Of a DNA stretch of 64,000 bases, positions 20,044 to 29,418 are shown piece by piece. This DNA comes from Quisquiliibacterium sp036525975 (lineage in GTDB: Bacteria > Pseudomonadota > Gammaproteobacteria > Burkholderiales > Burkholderiaceae_E). The stretch covers positions 1-64,000 of the forward strand of contig DATCZK010000141.1 of NCBI GenBank assembly GCA_036525975.1. Direction: 5' to 3'. The notes beneath the pieces were generated by a model. That model did not search any database and was not told where the DNA came from. It saw nothing but the letters and a program-made list of their open reading frames with translations. Position numbers and translations under genes: made by a program. Numbering within the stretch: the stretch's first letter is position 1; each line of letters begins with the position of its first letter.

Positions 20044-21333
20044 ATGCGCGAGACGAGACGATCGACACCCACGGGCGCGGCCCTGGCGATCGTCGCAGCC
20101 GGGCTCGCGATCTGCGCATCGGCAGCGGCGCAGCAGGCGCCCCCGGGCGCGAGCGTCGAGAGCCTGCTGGCATATGCGCGCGAGCGCAGTCCGGCATACG
20201 CGGCGGCGCGCCACGAGGCCGACGCCATCGCGCAGCGCGTCGTGCCCGCCGGCGCGCTTCCCGATCCGGTCCTGCGAACCGAATTGCAGGACGTGACGAA
20301 CGCCGGGTCGGGGGCGGGGTTCAACCTCCTGCCCGCCCGGGTCGGCAAGACCCGCTACCAGCTGATGCAGTCGGTTCCGTTCTTCGGCAAGCGCGAGCTG
20401 CGACGCGAGGTCGCGCTGGCCGACAGCGACGAGGCGTCGCGGCGCGCGGACGCCACCTGGGTCGACATCGCCGCTCGCATCAAGGTGGCTTTCGCGCAGC
20501 ACTACGGCGTCGTGCACGGGCTGCGCCTGACGAGCGAGATCCTGGTCCTGCTCGGGCGGCTCGAGCAGGTGGCGCAGGTGCGCTACGCCGGCGGTCTCGC
20601 GCCGCAGCAGGACGCGATTCGCGCGCAGGTGGAGCAGACGGCGCTGCGCGCCGAACTGATCGCGATGCAGGGCATGCGCCAGCAGACCGAGGCGAAGATC
20701 AACGGCTTGTTGTCGCGGCCGTCGAACGCAGCGCTCGCCGCACCGGAGCAGCTGCGTCCGTTGCCTGCGGCGTCGGCCTTCGACCTCGCGGCGATCGAGC
20801 CCCGCGTGCGGGCTTCGAGCCCGCAGCTGCTCGTGGAGGAGGCGCGCGTGCGGTCGGCGCAGAAGAACCGCGACCTGGTGGTGCGCAACCGTTACCCCGA
20901 TTTCACCTTCGGCATCGCGCCGATCCAGACGCGGTCGCGCCTGAGCGAATGGGAGTTGATGGTGGAGCTGAACATCCCGCTGCAGCGCGCGAGCCGGCGC
21001 GCGCAGGAGCACGAGGCCGAGTCGATGCTCGCCGCGGCGCAGGCGCGCAGGGACGCGACCGCCGCCCAGTTGCTCGCCGAGCTGGGCGAGAACCTGAGCG
21101 CGCTCGATGCGGCGCGGCGCACCGAGACGCTCCTCGCTTCGAGCCTGCAGCCGCAGGCGCAGCTCACGCTGCACTCCGCGCTGGCCGCCTACGAGAACGG
21201 CAAGGTGGACTTCGCGACGCTGCTCGACGCGCAGCGCCAGATCCGCCGCGCCGCGCTGGACCTGCTCAAGGCACAAACCGAGGCGCAGGTGCGCCTGGCC
21301 GAAATCGAGCGACTGCTCGGGGAGACGCTGTGA
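20044..21333 (+). CDS. cusC: outer-membrane efflux protein, CusC/CzcC type
   Basis: 429 residues. A Sec signal (to about residue 32, ending A-S-A-A-A-Q) is followed by two TolC-like outer-membrane-efflux repeats rich in long amphipathic helices. It would form the exit channel of the metal RND pump. No lipobox cysteine is evident. I chose the ATG at 20044, which places the signal peptide normally; ATG 20002 would add 14 residues. In the 254-bp gap before it I recognise no metal-regulator box and no promoter of note. The stop overlaps the GTG of the next gene. Confidence 0.85.
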   Translation: MRETRRSTPTGAALAIVAAGLAICASAAAQQAPPGASVESLLAYARERSPAYAAARHEADAIAQRVVPAGALPDPVLRTELQDVTNAGSGAGFNLLPARVGKTRYQLMQSVPFFGKRELRREVALADSDEASRRADATWVDIAARIKVAFAQHYGVVHGLRLTSEILVLLGRLEQVAQVRYAGGLAPQQDAIRAQVEQTALRAELIAMQGMRQQTEAKINGLLSRPSNAALAAPEQLRPLPAASAFDLAAIEPRVRASSPQLLVEEARVRSAQKNRDLVVRNRYPDFTFGIAPIQTRSRLSEWELMVELNIPLQRASRRAQEHEAESMLAAAQARRDATAAQLLAELGENLSALDAARRTETLLASSLQPQAQLTLHSALAAYENGKVDFATLLDAQRQIRRAALDLLKAQTEAQVRLAEIERLLGETL

Positions 21334-23045
21334 CGAGGGCAACGGGGTGGGGCGCGGCCGCGGTGGCGGTCGCGGTGGCGGCCGCGGCGGGTGTGGCCGG
21401 ATACTGGTTCGGCCAGCGCGGCCAGGGCCACGAGGCGCCGCCGGCCGCGATCGCGCAACCGGCTCGGCCCGCCCAACCGGCCACGATCGCGCAACCGGCC
21501 CCGCCCGCCCCGCCGGACAAGGGCGCCGGCGGCGAGCAGCGGCGCGTCCTGTACTACCGCAATCCGATGGGCCTGCCCGACACGTCGCCGGTGCCGAAGA
21601 AGGATCCGATGGGGATGGACTACATCCCGGTCTACGAAGGCGGCGAGGCGCCCGCCGCCCCGGCCGACGGGCTGACGATCAGCACCGAGAAGATCCAGAA
21701 ACTGGGCGTGCGGACCGAAGCGGTCGTCGCCAGGAGGCTCGAGCAGCTGGTGCGGGCGGTGGGTCGGGTCGAGGTCGACGAGCGTCGCGTCTACGCGGTC
21801 GCGCCCAAGTTCGAAGGCTGGGTCGAGCGGCTGCACGTGAACGCGACCGGGCAGCCGGTGGCGAAGGGCCAGGCGCTGTTCGAGGCCTACAGCCCCGAGC
21901 TGGTTTCCGCGCAGCACGAGTACCTGATCGCGCTGCAGGGGGCGCAGGCACTGAAGGACGCGGCGCCGCAGGCGCAGGCGGGGATGCGGCAACTGGCCGA
22001 GTCGGCATTGCAGCGCCTGAAGAACTGGGACGTGTCCGACGAACAGATCGCCGCGCTCGCGAGCACCGGTCAGGCGAAGCGCACCGTCACGTTCCGCTCG
22101 CCGGCTTCCGGCATCGTGATGGAGAAGGGCGCGGTGCAGGGCATGCGCTTCATGGCGGGCGAGTCGCTGTACCGGATCGCCGACCTCTCGAGCGTGTGGG
22201 TGCTGGCCGACGTCTTCGAGCAGGACATCGGCCTGCTGGCGCTGGGCGCGCGCGTCAAGGTGAAGATCAACGCCTACCCGGACAAGACCTTCGCGGGCGC
22301 GGTCACCTACATCTACCCGACGCTCAAGGCCGAGACGCGCACCGCCACGATCCGCCTGGAGCTGGGCAACGCGGGCGGGCTGCTCAAGCCGGCGATGTTC
22401 GCGCAGGTGGAGATACCGGTTGCCGGCAAGGGCGTGGCCATGGTGATCCCGACCTCGGCGGTGATCGACAGCGGAACCCGCCAGATCGCGCTGGTGCAGC
22501 TCGACGGCGGGCGCTTCGAGCCGCGCGAACTGAGGCTCGGCGCGCGCAGCGAGACGCACGTCGAGGTGCTGTCCGGCCTGTCCGAGGGCGAGCGCGTCGT
22601 GGTGGCCGCGAACTTCCTGATCGACGCCGAGAGCAACCTGCGCGCCGCGGTGCGCGGCGCCGACCCGGTCGCGAGCCCGGCCGCGAACCCGGCCGCGGCA
22701 ATGCCCGATGCGCCGCCGTCGCCCGTGCGCGCGCCGCCGCCCAAGCCGCGGGCGCCCGCGCAGGTCGGGCACGAGGTGATCGGCGTGCTCGACGCGATCG
22801 ACGAGAAGGCGGGCGAGGTGTCGGTCGCGCACGGGCCGGTCGCGAGCCTCAGGTGGCCGGCGATGACAATGGACTTCGCGCTCGCGAACCCGGCGCTGGT
22901 CGCGGGGCTGAAGCCGGGAACGAGGGTCGCGATGGAGATCGTCGAGCGCAAGCCCGGCGAGTGGGTGGTGACGCGGATGCGCGCGCTGCAGGGGCCCGCC
23001 GCCGGGCCCGCGGCCGCGGGCGCCGCAGCCCCGCCGGGACGCTGA
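21330..23045 (+). CDS. cusB: CusB-type periplasmic adaptor with fused CusF-like domain
   Basis: 571 residues. An N-terminal membrane anchor is followed by an Ala/Pro/Gln-rich linker with repeated A-Q-P-A-P units. Next comes a heavy-metal-binding domain (Y-Y-R-N-P-M-G-L, D-P-M-G-M near 75-100), then the barrel-sandwich, alpha-hairpin and beta-barrel modules. The last about 85 residues are a CusF-like domain that keeps all four Cu(I)/Ag(I) site residues: H501, W509, M512 and M514. In E. coli CusF is a separate chaperone. GTG 21330 has GGGAG 6 nt upstream and overlaps the cusC stop, indicating translational coupling. Confidence 0.88.
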   Translation: MTRATGWGAAAVAVAVAAAAGVAGYWFGQRGQGHEAPPAAIAQPARPAQPATIAQPAPPAPPDKGAGGEQRRVLYYRNPMGLPDTSPVPKKDPMGMDYIPVYEGGEAPAAPADGLTISTEKIQKLGVRTEAVVARRLEQLVRAVGRVEVDERRVYAVAPKFEGWVERLHVNATGQPVAKGQALFEAYSPELVSAQHEYLIALQGAQALKDAAPQAQAGMRQLAESALQRLKNWDVSDEQIAALASTGQAKRTVTFRSPASGIVMEKGAVQGMRFMAGESLYRIADLSSVWVLADVFEQDIGLLALGARVKVKINAYPDKTFAGAVTYIYPTLKAETRTATIRLELGNAGGLLKPAMFAQVEIPVAGKGVAMVIPTSAVIDSGTRQIALVQLDGGRFEPRELRLGARSETHVEVLSGLSEGERVVVAANFLIDAESNLRAAVRGADPVASPAANPAAAMPDAPPSPVRAPPPKPRAPAQVGHEVIGVLDAIDEKAGEVSVAHGPVASLRWPAMTMDFALANPALVAGLKPGTRVAMEIVERKPGEWVVTRMRALQGPAAGPAAAGAAAPPGR

Positions 23046-23046
23046 G

Positions 23047-26000
23047 GTGCTCGGCGCGGTCGTCGAGTGGTCGGCGCGAAACCGCGCGCTGGTCATTCTC
23101 GCGGCGGTGTTCGTGGCGCTCGCAGGCGCCTACGCGATCGTGCGCACGCCGCTCGACGCGCTGCCCGACCTGTCCGACGTCCAGGTCATCATCTACACCG
23201 AGGCGTCGGGCCAGGCGCCGCAGGTGGTCGAAGACCAGATCACCTATCCGCTCACGACCGCGATGCTGTCGGTGCCCAAGGCCAAGGTCGTGCGCGGCTT
23301 CTCGTTCTTCGGCGCTTCGTTCGTCTACGTGATCTTCGAGGACGACACCGACATCTACTGGGCGCGGTCCAGGGTCCTCGAGTACCTCAGTTTCGCCGCC
23401 GGCAAGCTTCCCCGGGGCGCGAGCCCGCAACTGGGCCCGGACGCGACCGGGGTCGGCTGGGTCTACCAGTACGCGCTGATCGGCAAGGAGCGCACGCTCG
23501 CGGAACTGCGCACGATCCAGGACTGGTTCGTGCGCTACCAGCTCAGGACCGCGCGCGGCGTGGCCGAGATCGCGAGCGTGGGCGGATTCGTCCAGCAGTA
23601 CCAGGTCGTGGTCGATCCGACCAAGCTGCGCGCCTACGGCATACCGCTGTCGCGCGTGGGCAAGGTGATCCGCGAGTCGAACAACGACGTCGGCGGGCGC
23701 GTCGTGGAGATGGCCGAGACCGAGTACATGGTGCGCGGCAAGGGCTACCTGCGCGGCGTGTCGGACATCGAGAACCTCGTGGTCAAGAGCGACAACGGCA
23801 CGCCGGTGCTGATCCGCGACATCGCGCGCGTCGAGCTCGGGCCCGACGAGCGTCGCGGCCTTTCGGAACTCAACGGCGAAGGCGAAGTGGTCTCGGCCGT
23901 GGTCGTGTCGCGCTACGGCCAGAACGCGCTGGAAGTGATCGGCAACGTCAAGGACAGGATCGCGCAGATCGCGGTCGGCCTGCCCGCGGGCGTGACGATC
24001 GAACCGGTCTACGACCGCTCGGACCTGATCCATCGCGCGATCGACACCCTCAAGACGACGCTGCTCGAGGAGAGCGCGGTGGTCGCGCTGGTGTGCGTGG
24101 TCTTCCTGATGCACCTGCGCAGCGCGCTGGTCGCGATCCTGATGCTGCCGGTCGGCGTGCTGATCGCCTTCATCGCGATGCGCGCGCTCGGGATGAACTC
24201 GAACATCATGAGCCTGGGCGGGATCGCGATCGCGATCGGCGCGATGGTCGACGCGGCGATCGTGATGATCGAGAACGCGCACAAGCACATCGAGCGGCTG
24301 AAAGAAGGGCAGTCGCGCTTCGACGCGCTGATCGCGGCGTGCCGCGAAGTGGGGCCGGCGCTGTTCTTCTCGCTGCTGATCATCACCGTGTCGTTCCTGC
24401 CGGTGTTCACGCTCGAGTCGCAGGAGGGGCGCCTGTTCTCGCCGCTCGCGTACACGAAGACCTTCGCGATGGCCGGCGCCGCGCTGCTCTCGGTGACGCT
24501 CGTGCCGGCGCTGATGGTGCTGTTCGTGCGCGGCAGGATCATGCCCGAGGCGAAGAACCCGCTGAACCGGCTGCTGATGTGGCTCTACCGCCCGGTGATC
24601 GCTGCCGTGATGCGCTGGAAGAAGACGACGATCGTGTTCGCGCTCGTTGCGCTCGCGGCCACCGTGTACCCGGCCTCGCGCATCGGCACCGAGTTCATGC
24701 CCACGCTCAACGAAGGCACGCTGCTGTACATGCCCGCGTCGCTGCCGGGAATGTCGATCACCAAGGCGGCCGAGCTGCTGCAGACCCAGAACAAGATCAT
24801 CAGGAGCTTCCCCGAGGTGGTGTCCGTGTACGGCAAGGCCGGGCGCGCCAACACCGCGACCGACCCGGCGCCCACCGAGATGTTCGAGACGGTGATCAAC
24901 CTCAAGCCGCAGGAGCAGTGGCGCGCGGGCATGACGATCGACAAGCTGATTGCCGAGCTCGACCGTGCGCTGCAGTTCCCCGGCGTGTCGAACGCGTGGA
25001 CGATGCCGATCAAGGCGCGCATCGACATGCTCGCCACCGGCATCCGCACGCCGATCGGGATCAAGGTGTTCGGCAGCGACCTCGCCGGGATGGAACTGCT
25101 CGCCCGGCAGATCGAAGCGGTGGTCAAGAAGGTGCCCGGCACCACCAGCGCATTCGCCGAGCGCCTGACGGGCGGCTATTACATCGAGATCGACCCCGAT
25201 CGCCAGGCGCTGGCGCGCTACGGGCTGGCGATCGGGGACCTGCAGGACGTGATCGGAACTGCGCTCGGCGGCGAGATGGTCGCGACCACGGTCGAGGGGC
25301 GCGAGCGCTTCGGCGTGATCGTGCGCTACCCGCGCGAGCTGCGCGCCGACGTCCAGCAGATCAGCCGGCAAGTGCTCGTGCCGACGATGGATGGCGCGAT
25401 GATCCCCCTGGGCCAGGTCGCGCAGGTCCGGGTGACGCGGGGCGCGCCCGCGATCCGCACCGAGAACGCGCTGCTGTCGGCCTACATCTACGTCGACATC
25501 CGCGGCCGCGACATCGGTTCGTACGTGGCCGAAGCGCGCAAAGCCGTCGCGCAGCAGGTGCAGTTCCCGCCCGGCTACTACATCACCTGGAGCGGCCAGT
25601 TCGAATACATGGAGCGTGCGATCGCGAAGATGAAGATCGTCGTGCCGCTCACGCTGCTGACCATCCTCGTGCTGCTGTACCTGAACTTCAGGCGCCTGAC
25701 CGAGAGCCTGATCGTGATGCTGTCGGTGCCGTTCGCGCTGGTCGGGGGCGTCTGGCTGATGTGGCTGCTCGACTACAACATGTCGGTCGCGGTCGCGGTG
25801 GGGTTCATCGCGCTCGCCGGCGTCGCGGCCGAGACCGGCGTGGTGATGCTGATCTACCTGGACCAGGCGTGGGCGGCGGCCAGGCGCAGGCGCGCGGCCG
25901 AGGGGGTCGAGCCGAGCAGCGCCGATCTCTACGTCGCGGTGATGGAAGGCGCCGTCGAGCGGGTGCGGCCCAAGATGATGACCGTGGTCGCGATCATGGC

Positions 26001-26160
26001 CGGACTCGCGCCGATCATGTGGAGCACCGGCACCGGGTCGGAGGTGATGCGCCGCATCGCCGCGCCGATGGTCGGCGGCATGATCTCGTCGACCGTGCTC
26101 ACGCTCGCCGTGATTCCGGCGATCTACGCCCTCGTGAAGGGGTGGCGGCTGCGGGCGTGA
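23047..26160 (+). CDS. cusA: CusA-type copper/silver RND efflux pump
   Basis: 1037 residues of the heavy-metal-efflux RND family, with 12 membrane helices and two large periplasmic loops. The three methionines that bind Cu(I)/Ag(I) in E. coli CusA (M573/M623/M672) are matched in sequence and spacing by M562 (L-L-Y-M-P), M612 (P-T-E-M) and M661 (R-I-D-M-L). This points to monovalent copper or silver rather than zinc/cobalt. It is a proton-driven pump that takes metal from periplasm or cytosol to the CusC channel. GTG start one base after the cusB stop. No CusRS-type regulator is encoded nearby. Confidence 0.92.
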   Translation: MLGAVVEWSARNRALVILAAVFVALAGAYAIVRTPLDALPDLSDVQVIIYTEASGQAPQVVEDQITYPLTTAMLSVPKAKVVRGFSFFGASFVYVIFEDDTDIYWARSRVLEYLSFAAGKLPRGASPQLGPDATGVGWVYQYALIGKERTLAELRTIQDWFVRYQLRTARGVAEIASVGGFVQQYQVVVDPTKLRAYGIPLSRVGKVIRESNNDVGGRVVEMAETEYMVRGKGYLRGVSDIENLVVKSDNGTPVLIRDIARVELGPDERRGLSELNGEGEVVSAVVVSRYGQNALEVIGNVKDRIAQIAVGLPAGVTIEPVYDRSDLIHRAIDTLKTTLLEESAVVALVCVVFLMHLRSALVAILMLPVGVLIAFIAMRALGMNSNIMSLGGIAIAIGAMVDAAIVMIENAHKHIERLKEGQSRFDALIAACREVGPALFFSLLIITVSFLPVFTLESQEGRLFSPLAYTKTFAMAGAALLSVTLVPALMVLFVRGRIMPEAKNPLNRLLMWLYRPVIAAVMRWKKTTIVFALVALAATVYPASRIGTEFMPTLNEGTLLYMPASLPGMSITKAAELLQTQNKIIRSFPEVVSVYGKAGRANTATDPAPTEMFETVINLKPQEQWRAGMTIDKLIAELDRALQFPGVSNAWTMPIKARIDMLATGIRTPIGIKVFGSDLAGMELLARQIEAVVKKVPGTTSAFAERLTGGYYIEIDPDRQALARYGLAIGDLQDVIGTALGGEMVATTVEGRERFGVIVRYPRELRADVQQISRQVLVPTMDGAMIPLGQVAQVRVTRGAPAIRTENALLSAYIYVDIRGRDIGSYVAEARKAVAQQVQFPPGYYITWSGQFEYMERAIAKMKIVVPLTLLTILVLLYLNFRRLTESLIVMLSVPFALVGGVWLMWLLDYNMSVAVAVGFIALAGVAAETGVVMLIYLDQAWAAARRRRAAEGVEPSSADLYVAVMEGAVERVRPKMMTVVAIMAGLAPIMWSTGTGSEVMRRIAAPMVGGMISSTVLTLAVIPAIYALVKGWRLRA

Positions 26161-26167
26161 GGGTAAC

Positions 26168-26244
26168 TGGTCGGGGTGAGAGGATTCGAACCTCCGGCCT
26201 CTACGTCCCGAACGTAGCGCTCTACCAGGCTAAGCTACACCCCG
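26168..26244 (-). tRNA. tRNA-Pro (anticodon CGG)
   Basis: 77 nt with a full cloverleaf. The acceptor CGGGGTG pairs with CACCCCG. The anticodon arm CTACG-TTCGGGA-CGTAG gives anticodon CGG, and the T-loop is GGTTCGAATCC. The discriminator A and the CCA end are encoded. It reads CCG proline codons. It lies upstream of nothing in its own direction: its 3' end is 7 bp from the cusA stop, which is convergent. ispB lies upstream on the same strand. Confidence 0.96.
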
Positions 26245-26333
26245 AGTCGCGTTGCAGTGATTGCAGCGGCGTACTGGTACCCGATCTTGTGCGCGCCCGG
26301 GCAAGGTCGGGAGACCCGGGCAGCGTCGCGCGG

Positions 26334-27302
26334 CTATCGGTCGCGCTCGATCGAGTAAGCCGCAAAGTATAGCAGGGCGTCGCGGTACGCGGAAGGCGGC
26401 AGGCCCTGCACCGACGAGCGCGCCTCGTCGGCTTCGGCGCGCGCCATCGCCATCGCGTACTCCAGCGCCCCGGTGCGGCGGATGGCCGCCATGATCGCGT
26501 CGAACTGCTCGCTGTGGCCCCGCTCGATCGCCTCGCGCACGAGCGCGCGCTCGGCGGCGTCGCCCTTTTCCATCACCCGGATGAGCGGCAGCGTGGCCTT
26601 GCCCTCGCGCAGGTCGTCGCCCACGTTCTTGCCGATGTCGCCCGACTGGCCCGAGTAGTCGAGCACGTCGTCCACGAGCTGGAACGCGGTGCCCAGGTGC
26701 CGGCCGTAGGCGGCGGCGGCTTCCTCCACCTCCGGCGGCGCCTTGCACAGGATCGCGCCCAGTTGCGCCGCGGCCTCGAACAGCTTCGCGGTCTTGTAGC
26801 GGATCACCTGGAGGTAGCGCCGCTCGTCCACCTCGGGGTCGTTGCAGTTGATCAGCTGCAGCACCTCGCCCTCGGCGATCGTGTTGGTGGCGTTGGCCAG
26901 CACCTGCATCACGCGCATGTCGTCGGCGTCGACCATCATCTGGAAGGCGCGCGAGTAGAGGAAGTCGCCCACCAGCACCGAGGCGGCGTTGCCGAAGGCC
27001 GCGTTGGCGGTGTCCCGGCCCCGGCGCAATTCGGACTCGTCGACCACGTCGTCGTGCAGCAGCGTGGCGGTGTGGATGAACTCCACCACCGCCGCGAGCA
27101 GGTGGTGGTGGGTGCCCTGGTAACCGAGCGCCCGCGCCATCATCATCAGCAGCACCGGGCGCATCCGCTTGCCGCCCGCGCCGATGATGTACTCGGACAC
27201 CGTGTTGATCAGCGCCACCTCGGAGGCGAGCCGCGCGCGGATCACCCGGTCGACTTCGGCCAGGTCGGCGGCGAGCACCGGGAACATCTCGGCGGGTTTC
27301 AT
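26334..27302 (-). CDS. ispB: octaprenyl (polyprenyl) diphosphate synthase
   Basis: 322 residues, a trans-isoprenyl diphosphate synthase. The first aspartate-rich motif is D-D-V-V-D near 84-88 and the second is D-D-V-L-D near 212-216. The G-G-K-R-x-R-P substrate box is near 44. It makes the side chain of ubiquinone. It is divergent from rplU, an arrangement common in proteobacteria. A perfect TATAAT lies 36 bp before the ATG. Confidence 0.95.
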   Translation of the reverse strand: MKPAEMFPVLAADLAEVDRVIRARLASEVALINTVSEYIIGAGGKRMRPVLLMMMARALGYQGTHHHLLAAVVEFIHTATLLHDDVVDESELRRGRDTANAAFGNAASVLVGDFLYSRAFQMMVDADDMRVMQVLANATNTIAEGEVLQLINCNDPEVDERRYLQVIRYKTAKLFEAAAQLGAILCKAPPEVEEAAAAYGRHLGTAFQLVDDVLDYSGQSGDIGKNVGDDLREGKATLPLIRVMEKGDAAERALVREAIERGHSEQFDAIMAAIRRTGALEYAMAMARAEADEARSSVQGLPPSAYRDALLYFAAYSIERDR

Positions 27303-27337
27303 CGGTTGGTAGGCTGGGCGGGGCGGCGAGCGGTGCC

Positions 27338-27343
27338 ATTATA
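27338..27343 (-). promoter_or_regulatory. -10 element of ispB
   Basis: TATAAT on the minus strand, 36-41 nt upstream of the ispB ATG. The region 16-18 bp further upstream is GC-rich and shows no good -35 hexamer, so the promoter may need an activator or use the -10 alone. Confidence 0.45.
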
Positions 27344-27371
27344 GGGGGCGCTGCGGGGGCAGACGGGGTTC

Positions 27372-27401
27372 TTGCCGGCTGAAGATAAGCCGTTGTATCA
27401 T
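27372..27401 (+). promoter_or_regulatory. sigma-70 promoter of rplU-rpmA
   Basis: TTGCCG (27372-27377), an 18-bp spacer and TATCAT (27396-27401). The -35 matches 4 of 6 and the -10 matches 5 of 6. It leaves a leader of about 55 nt before rplU. Confidence 0.6.
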
Positions 27402-27462
27402 AGGAGGTTTCCCGTAACACGCCCGGCAACTTCGCGGGCGAAATCAACCACAGAGGTTTTCC

Positions 27463-27846
27463 ATGTACGCGGTCATAAAAACCGGAGGCAAGCAGTACAA
27501 AGTTGCCGCCGGCGACAAGATCAAGGTAGAACAGATGCCGGCGGACATCGGAGCTGAAGTCACGATCGACCAGGTATTGGCGGTGGGCGAAGGCGACCAG
27601 ATCCTGGTCGGCGCGCCGCTCGTCTCCGGGGCGACGGTTTCGGCAACGGTCCTTTCCAACGGCAGGCACGACAAGGTCCGCATCTTCAAGATGCGCCGCC
27701 GCAAGCACTACCAGAAGCACCAGGGCCACCGCCAGAACTACACCGAGCTCTTCGTGAGCCGGATCGCCTCCGAACTGGGCGAAGTGAAGGCCGAGGCACC
27801 GGCGGCACCCGCGCCGAGCGAGCCCGCAGCGGCCGACAAGGAGTAA
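27463..27846 (+). CDS. rplU: 50S ribosomal protein L21
   Basis: 127 residues. The first about 103 residues are standard L21 (Y-A-V-I-K-T-G-G-K-Q start, K-x-R-R-R-K-x-Y-x-K rRNA-binding stretch near 78-92). The rest is an Ala/Pro/Glu tail typical of betaproteobacterial L21. It binds 23S rRNA in the large subunit. A GAGG ribosome-binding site precedes the ATG. It is followed after 6 bp by rpmA. Confidence 0.98.
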   Translation: MYAVIKTGGKQYKVAAGDKIKVEQMPADIGAEVTIDQVLAVGEGDQILVGAPLVSGATVSATVLSNGRHDKVRIFKMRRRKHYQKHQGHRQNYTELFVSRIASELGEVKAEAPAAPAPSEPAAADKE

Positions 27847-27852
27847 AGCGAG

Positions 27853-28113
27853 ATGGCACAGAAGAAAGGCGGCGGCTCTACGCGCAACGGTCGCGATTCG
27901 CAACCGAAGATGCTGGGCGTGAAGGCTTACGGCGGCGAAACGGTTTCGGCCGGCTCGATCATCGTGCGCCAGCGCGGCACCCAGTTCCACCCCGGCGTGA
28001 ACGTGGGCATCGGCAAGGACCACACGCTGTTCGCGCTCGTGGACGGGCAGGTGAAGTTCGCGGTCAAGGGGCCGAGGAATCGCCGCACCGTGGCCATCGA
28101 GCCGTTGCAGTAA
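27853..28113 (+). CDS. rpmA: 50S ribosomal protein L27
   Basis: 86 residues, beginning M-A-Q-K-K-G-G-G-S-T, whose flexible N-terminus reaches the peptidyl-transferase centre. The family core G-x-N-V-G-I-G-K-D-H-T-L-F is present. The reading frame is complete and of standard length. It is followed by a strong intrinsic terminator. Confidence 0.98.
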   Translation: MAQKKGGGSTRNGRDSQPKMLGVKAYGGETVSAGSIIVRQRGTQFHPGVNVGIGKDHTLFALVDGQVKFAVKGPRNRRTVAIEPLQ

Positions 28114-28184
28114 CACGCGCCCGCGGTCAGGCACGCTGCGGCGAGCGCTCGAGGCCCACCGGGGCCGCGGCGCACGCCCAACAG

Positions 28185-28212
28185 AAAGCCCCGCCCGCGC
28201 GGGGCTTTTTTT
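28185..28212 (+). terminator. intrinsic terminator after rpmA
   Basis: A perfect 10-bp stem (AAAGCCCCGC with GCGGGGCTTT), a 4-nt loop and a run of seven T (28206-28212). It separates the ribosomal-protein operon from obgE. Confidence 0.93.
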
Positions 28213-28251
28213 GTTCCGCGCAGGCGGGCATGATCGCAGGCTGAAGCCACC

Positions 28252-29418
28252 ATGAAATTCGTCGACGAAGCGCGCATCGAGGTCATTGCCGGCAACGGGG
28301 GCAACGGCGTCGCGTCGTTCCGTCGCGAGAAGTTCATCCCCAAGGGCGGCCCCGACGGCGGCGACGGCGGCCGCGGCGGGAGCATCTGGGCGCTCGCGGA
28401 CCGCAACCTCAACACGCTGATCGATTTCCGCTACGCGCGCCGCCACCAGGCGAAGAACGGCGAGCGGGGGCGCGGCAAGGACCAGTACGGCGCGGGCGCC
28501 GAGGACATCGTGCTGCGCGTGCCGGTGGGCACCGTGATCCACGACGACGAGACCGGCGAGCAGCTCGCCGACCTCGCCGCCGACGGCGAGCGCGCGCTGC
28601 TCGCCAAGGGTGGCGAGGGGGGCCTGGGCAACATCCACTTCAAGTCGAGCACGAACCGCGCGCCGCGCCAGTGCACGCCGGGAAAGCCCGGCGAGGAGCG
28701 CAGCCTGCGGCTCGAGTTGAAGGTGCTGGCCGACGTGGGGCTGCTCGGAATGCCCAACGCGGGAAAGTCCACGCTGATCGCCGCGGTGAGCAACGCGCGC
28801 CCGAAGATCGCCGACTACCCGTTCACCACGCTGCACCCGAACCTGGGCGTGGTGCGGGTGGCGCCGGGAAAAAGCTTCGTGATCGCCGACGTGCCGGGGC
28901 TGATCGAGGGCGCCGCCGAGGGGGCGGGGCTCGGGCACCAGTTCCTGCGCCACCTGCAGCGCACGCGGCTGCTGCTGCACCTGGTGGACGTGGCGCCCGT
29001 TGACCCGAACGCCGACCCGGCGCGCGACGCGCGCGCGATCGTGAACGAACTGCGCAGGTACGACCCGGTGCTCGCGGCCAAGCCGCGCTGGCTGGTGTTC
29101 AACAAGATCGACGCGGTGCCCGGGCAAGAGCGCGACGCGCGCATCGCGGCGCTGCTCGCGGCGCTGAAGAAGGGGCGCGGCAGGAACGCGTTTCCGATCG
29201 AGCGACACTTCGTGATCTCGGGGCTCACGCGCGAGGGCTGCGAGCGGCTGATGCTCGCCGCGCACGAATACCTGGCGAAGATCCGCTCCGACGAGGTGCC
29301 TGCGGCGGACGTTCGCTTCGATCGGCCGGCGGGCGACGCCGCCGCTGGCGCATCGAGCGCGAGCGGCGAGCCGCGCGACGCCGGCGAGGCGGTCAACGGC
29401 GAGGCGAGCGATGACTGA
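28252..29418 (+). CDS. obgE: Obg-family GTPase ObgE/CgtA
   Basis: 388 residues. The glycine-rich Obg domain occupies about 1-158. The G domain occupies about 159-335 with G1 G-M-P-N-A-G-K-S-T, G3 D-V-P-G and an N-K-I-D base-recognition motif. A variable Ala/Ser/Gly tail follows. It acts in late assembly of the 50S subunit and in stress and cell-cycle control. Its stop lies 8 bp inside proB, so the two are translationally coupled. Confidence 0.97.
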   Translation: MKFVDEARIEVIAGNGGNGVASFRREKFIPKGGPDGGDGGRGGSIWALADRNLNTLIDFRYARRHQAKNGERGRGKDQYGAGAEDIVLRVPVGTVIHDDETGEQLADLAADGERALLAKGGEGGLGNIHFKSSTNRAPRQCTPGKPGEERSLRLELKVLADVGLLGMPNAGKSTLIAAVSNARPKIADYPFTTLHPNLGVVRVAPGKSFVIADVPGLIEGAAEGAGLGHQFLRHLQRTRLLLHLVDVAPVDPNADPARDARAIVNELRRYDPVLAAKPRWLVFNKIDAVPGQERDARIAALLAALKKGRGRNAFPIERHFVISGLTREGCERLMLAAHEYLAKIRSDEVPAADVRFDRPAGDAAAGASSASGEPRDAGEAVNGEASDD

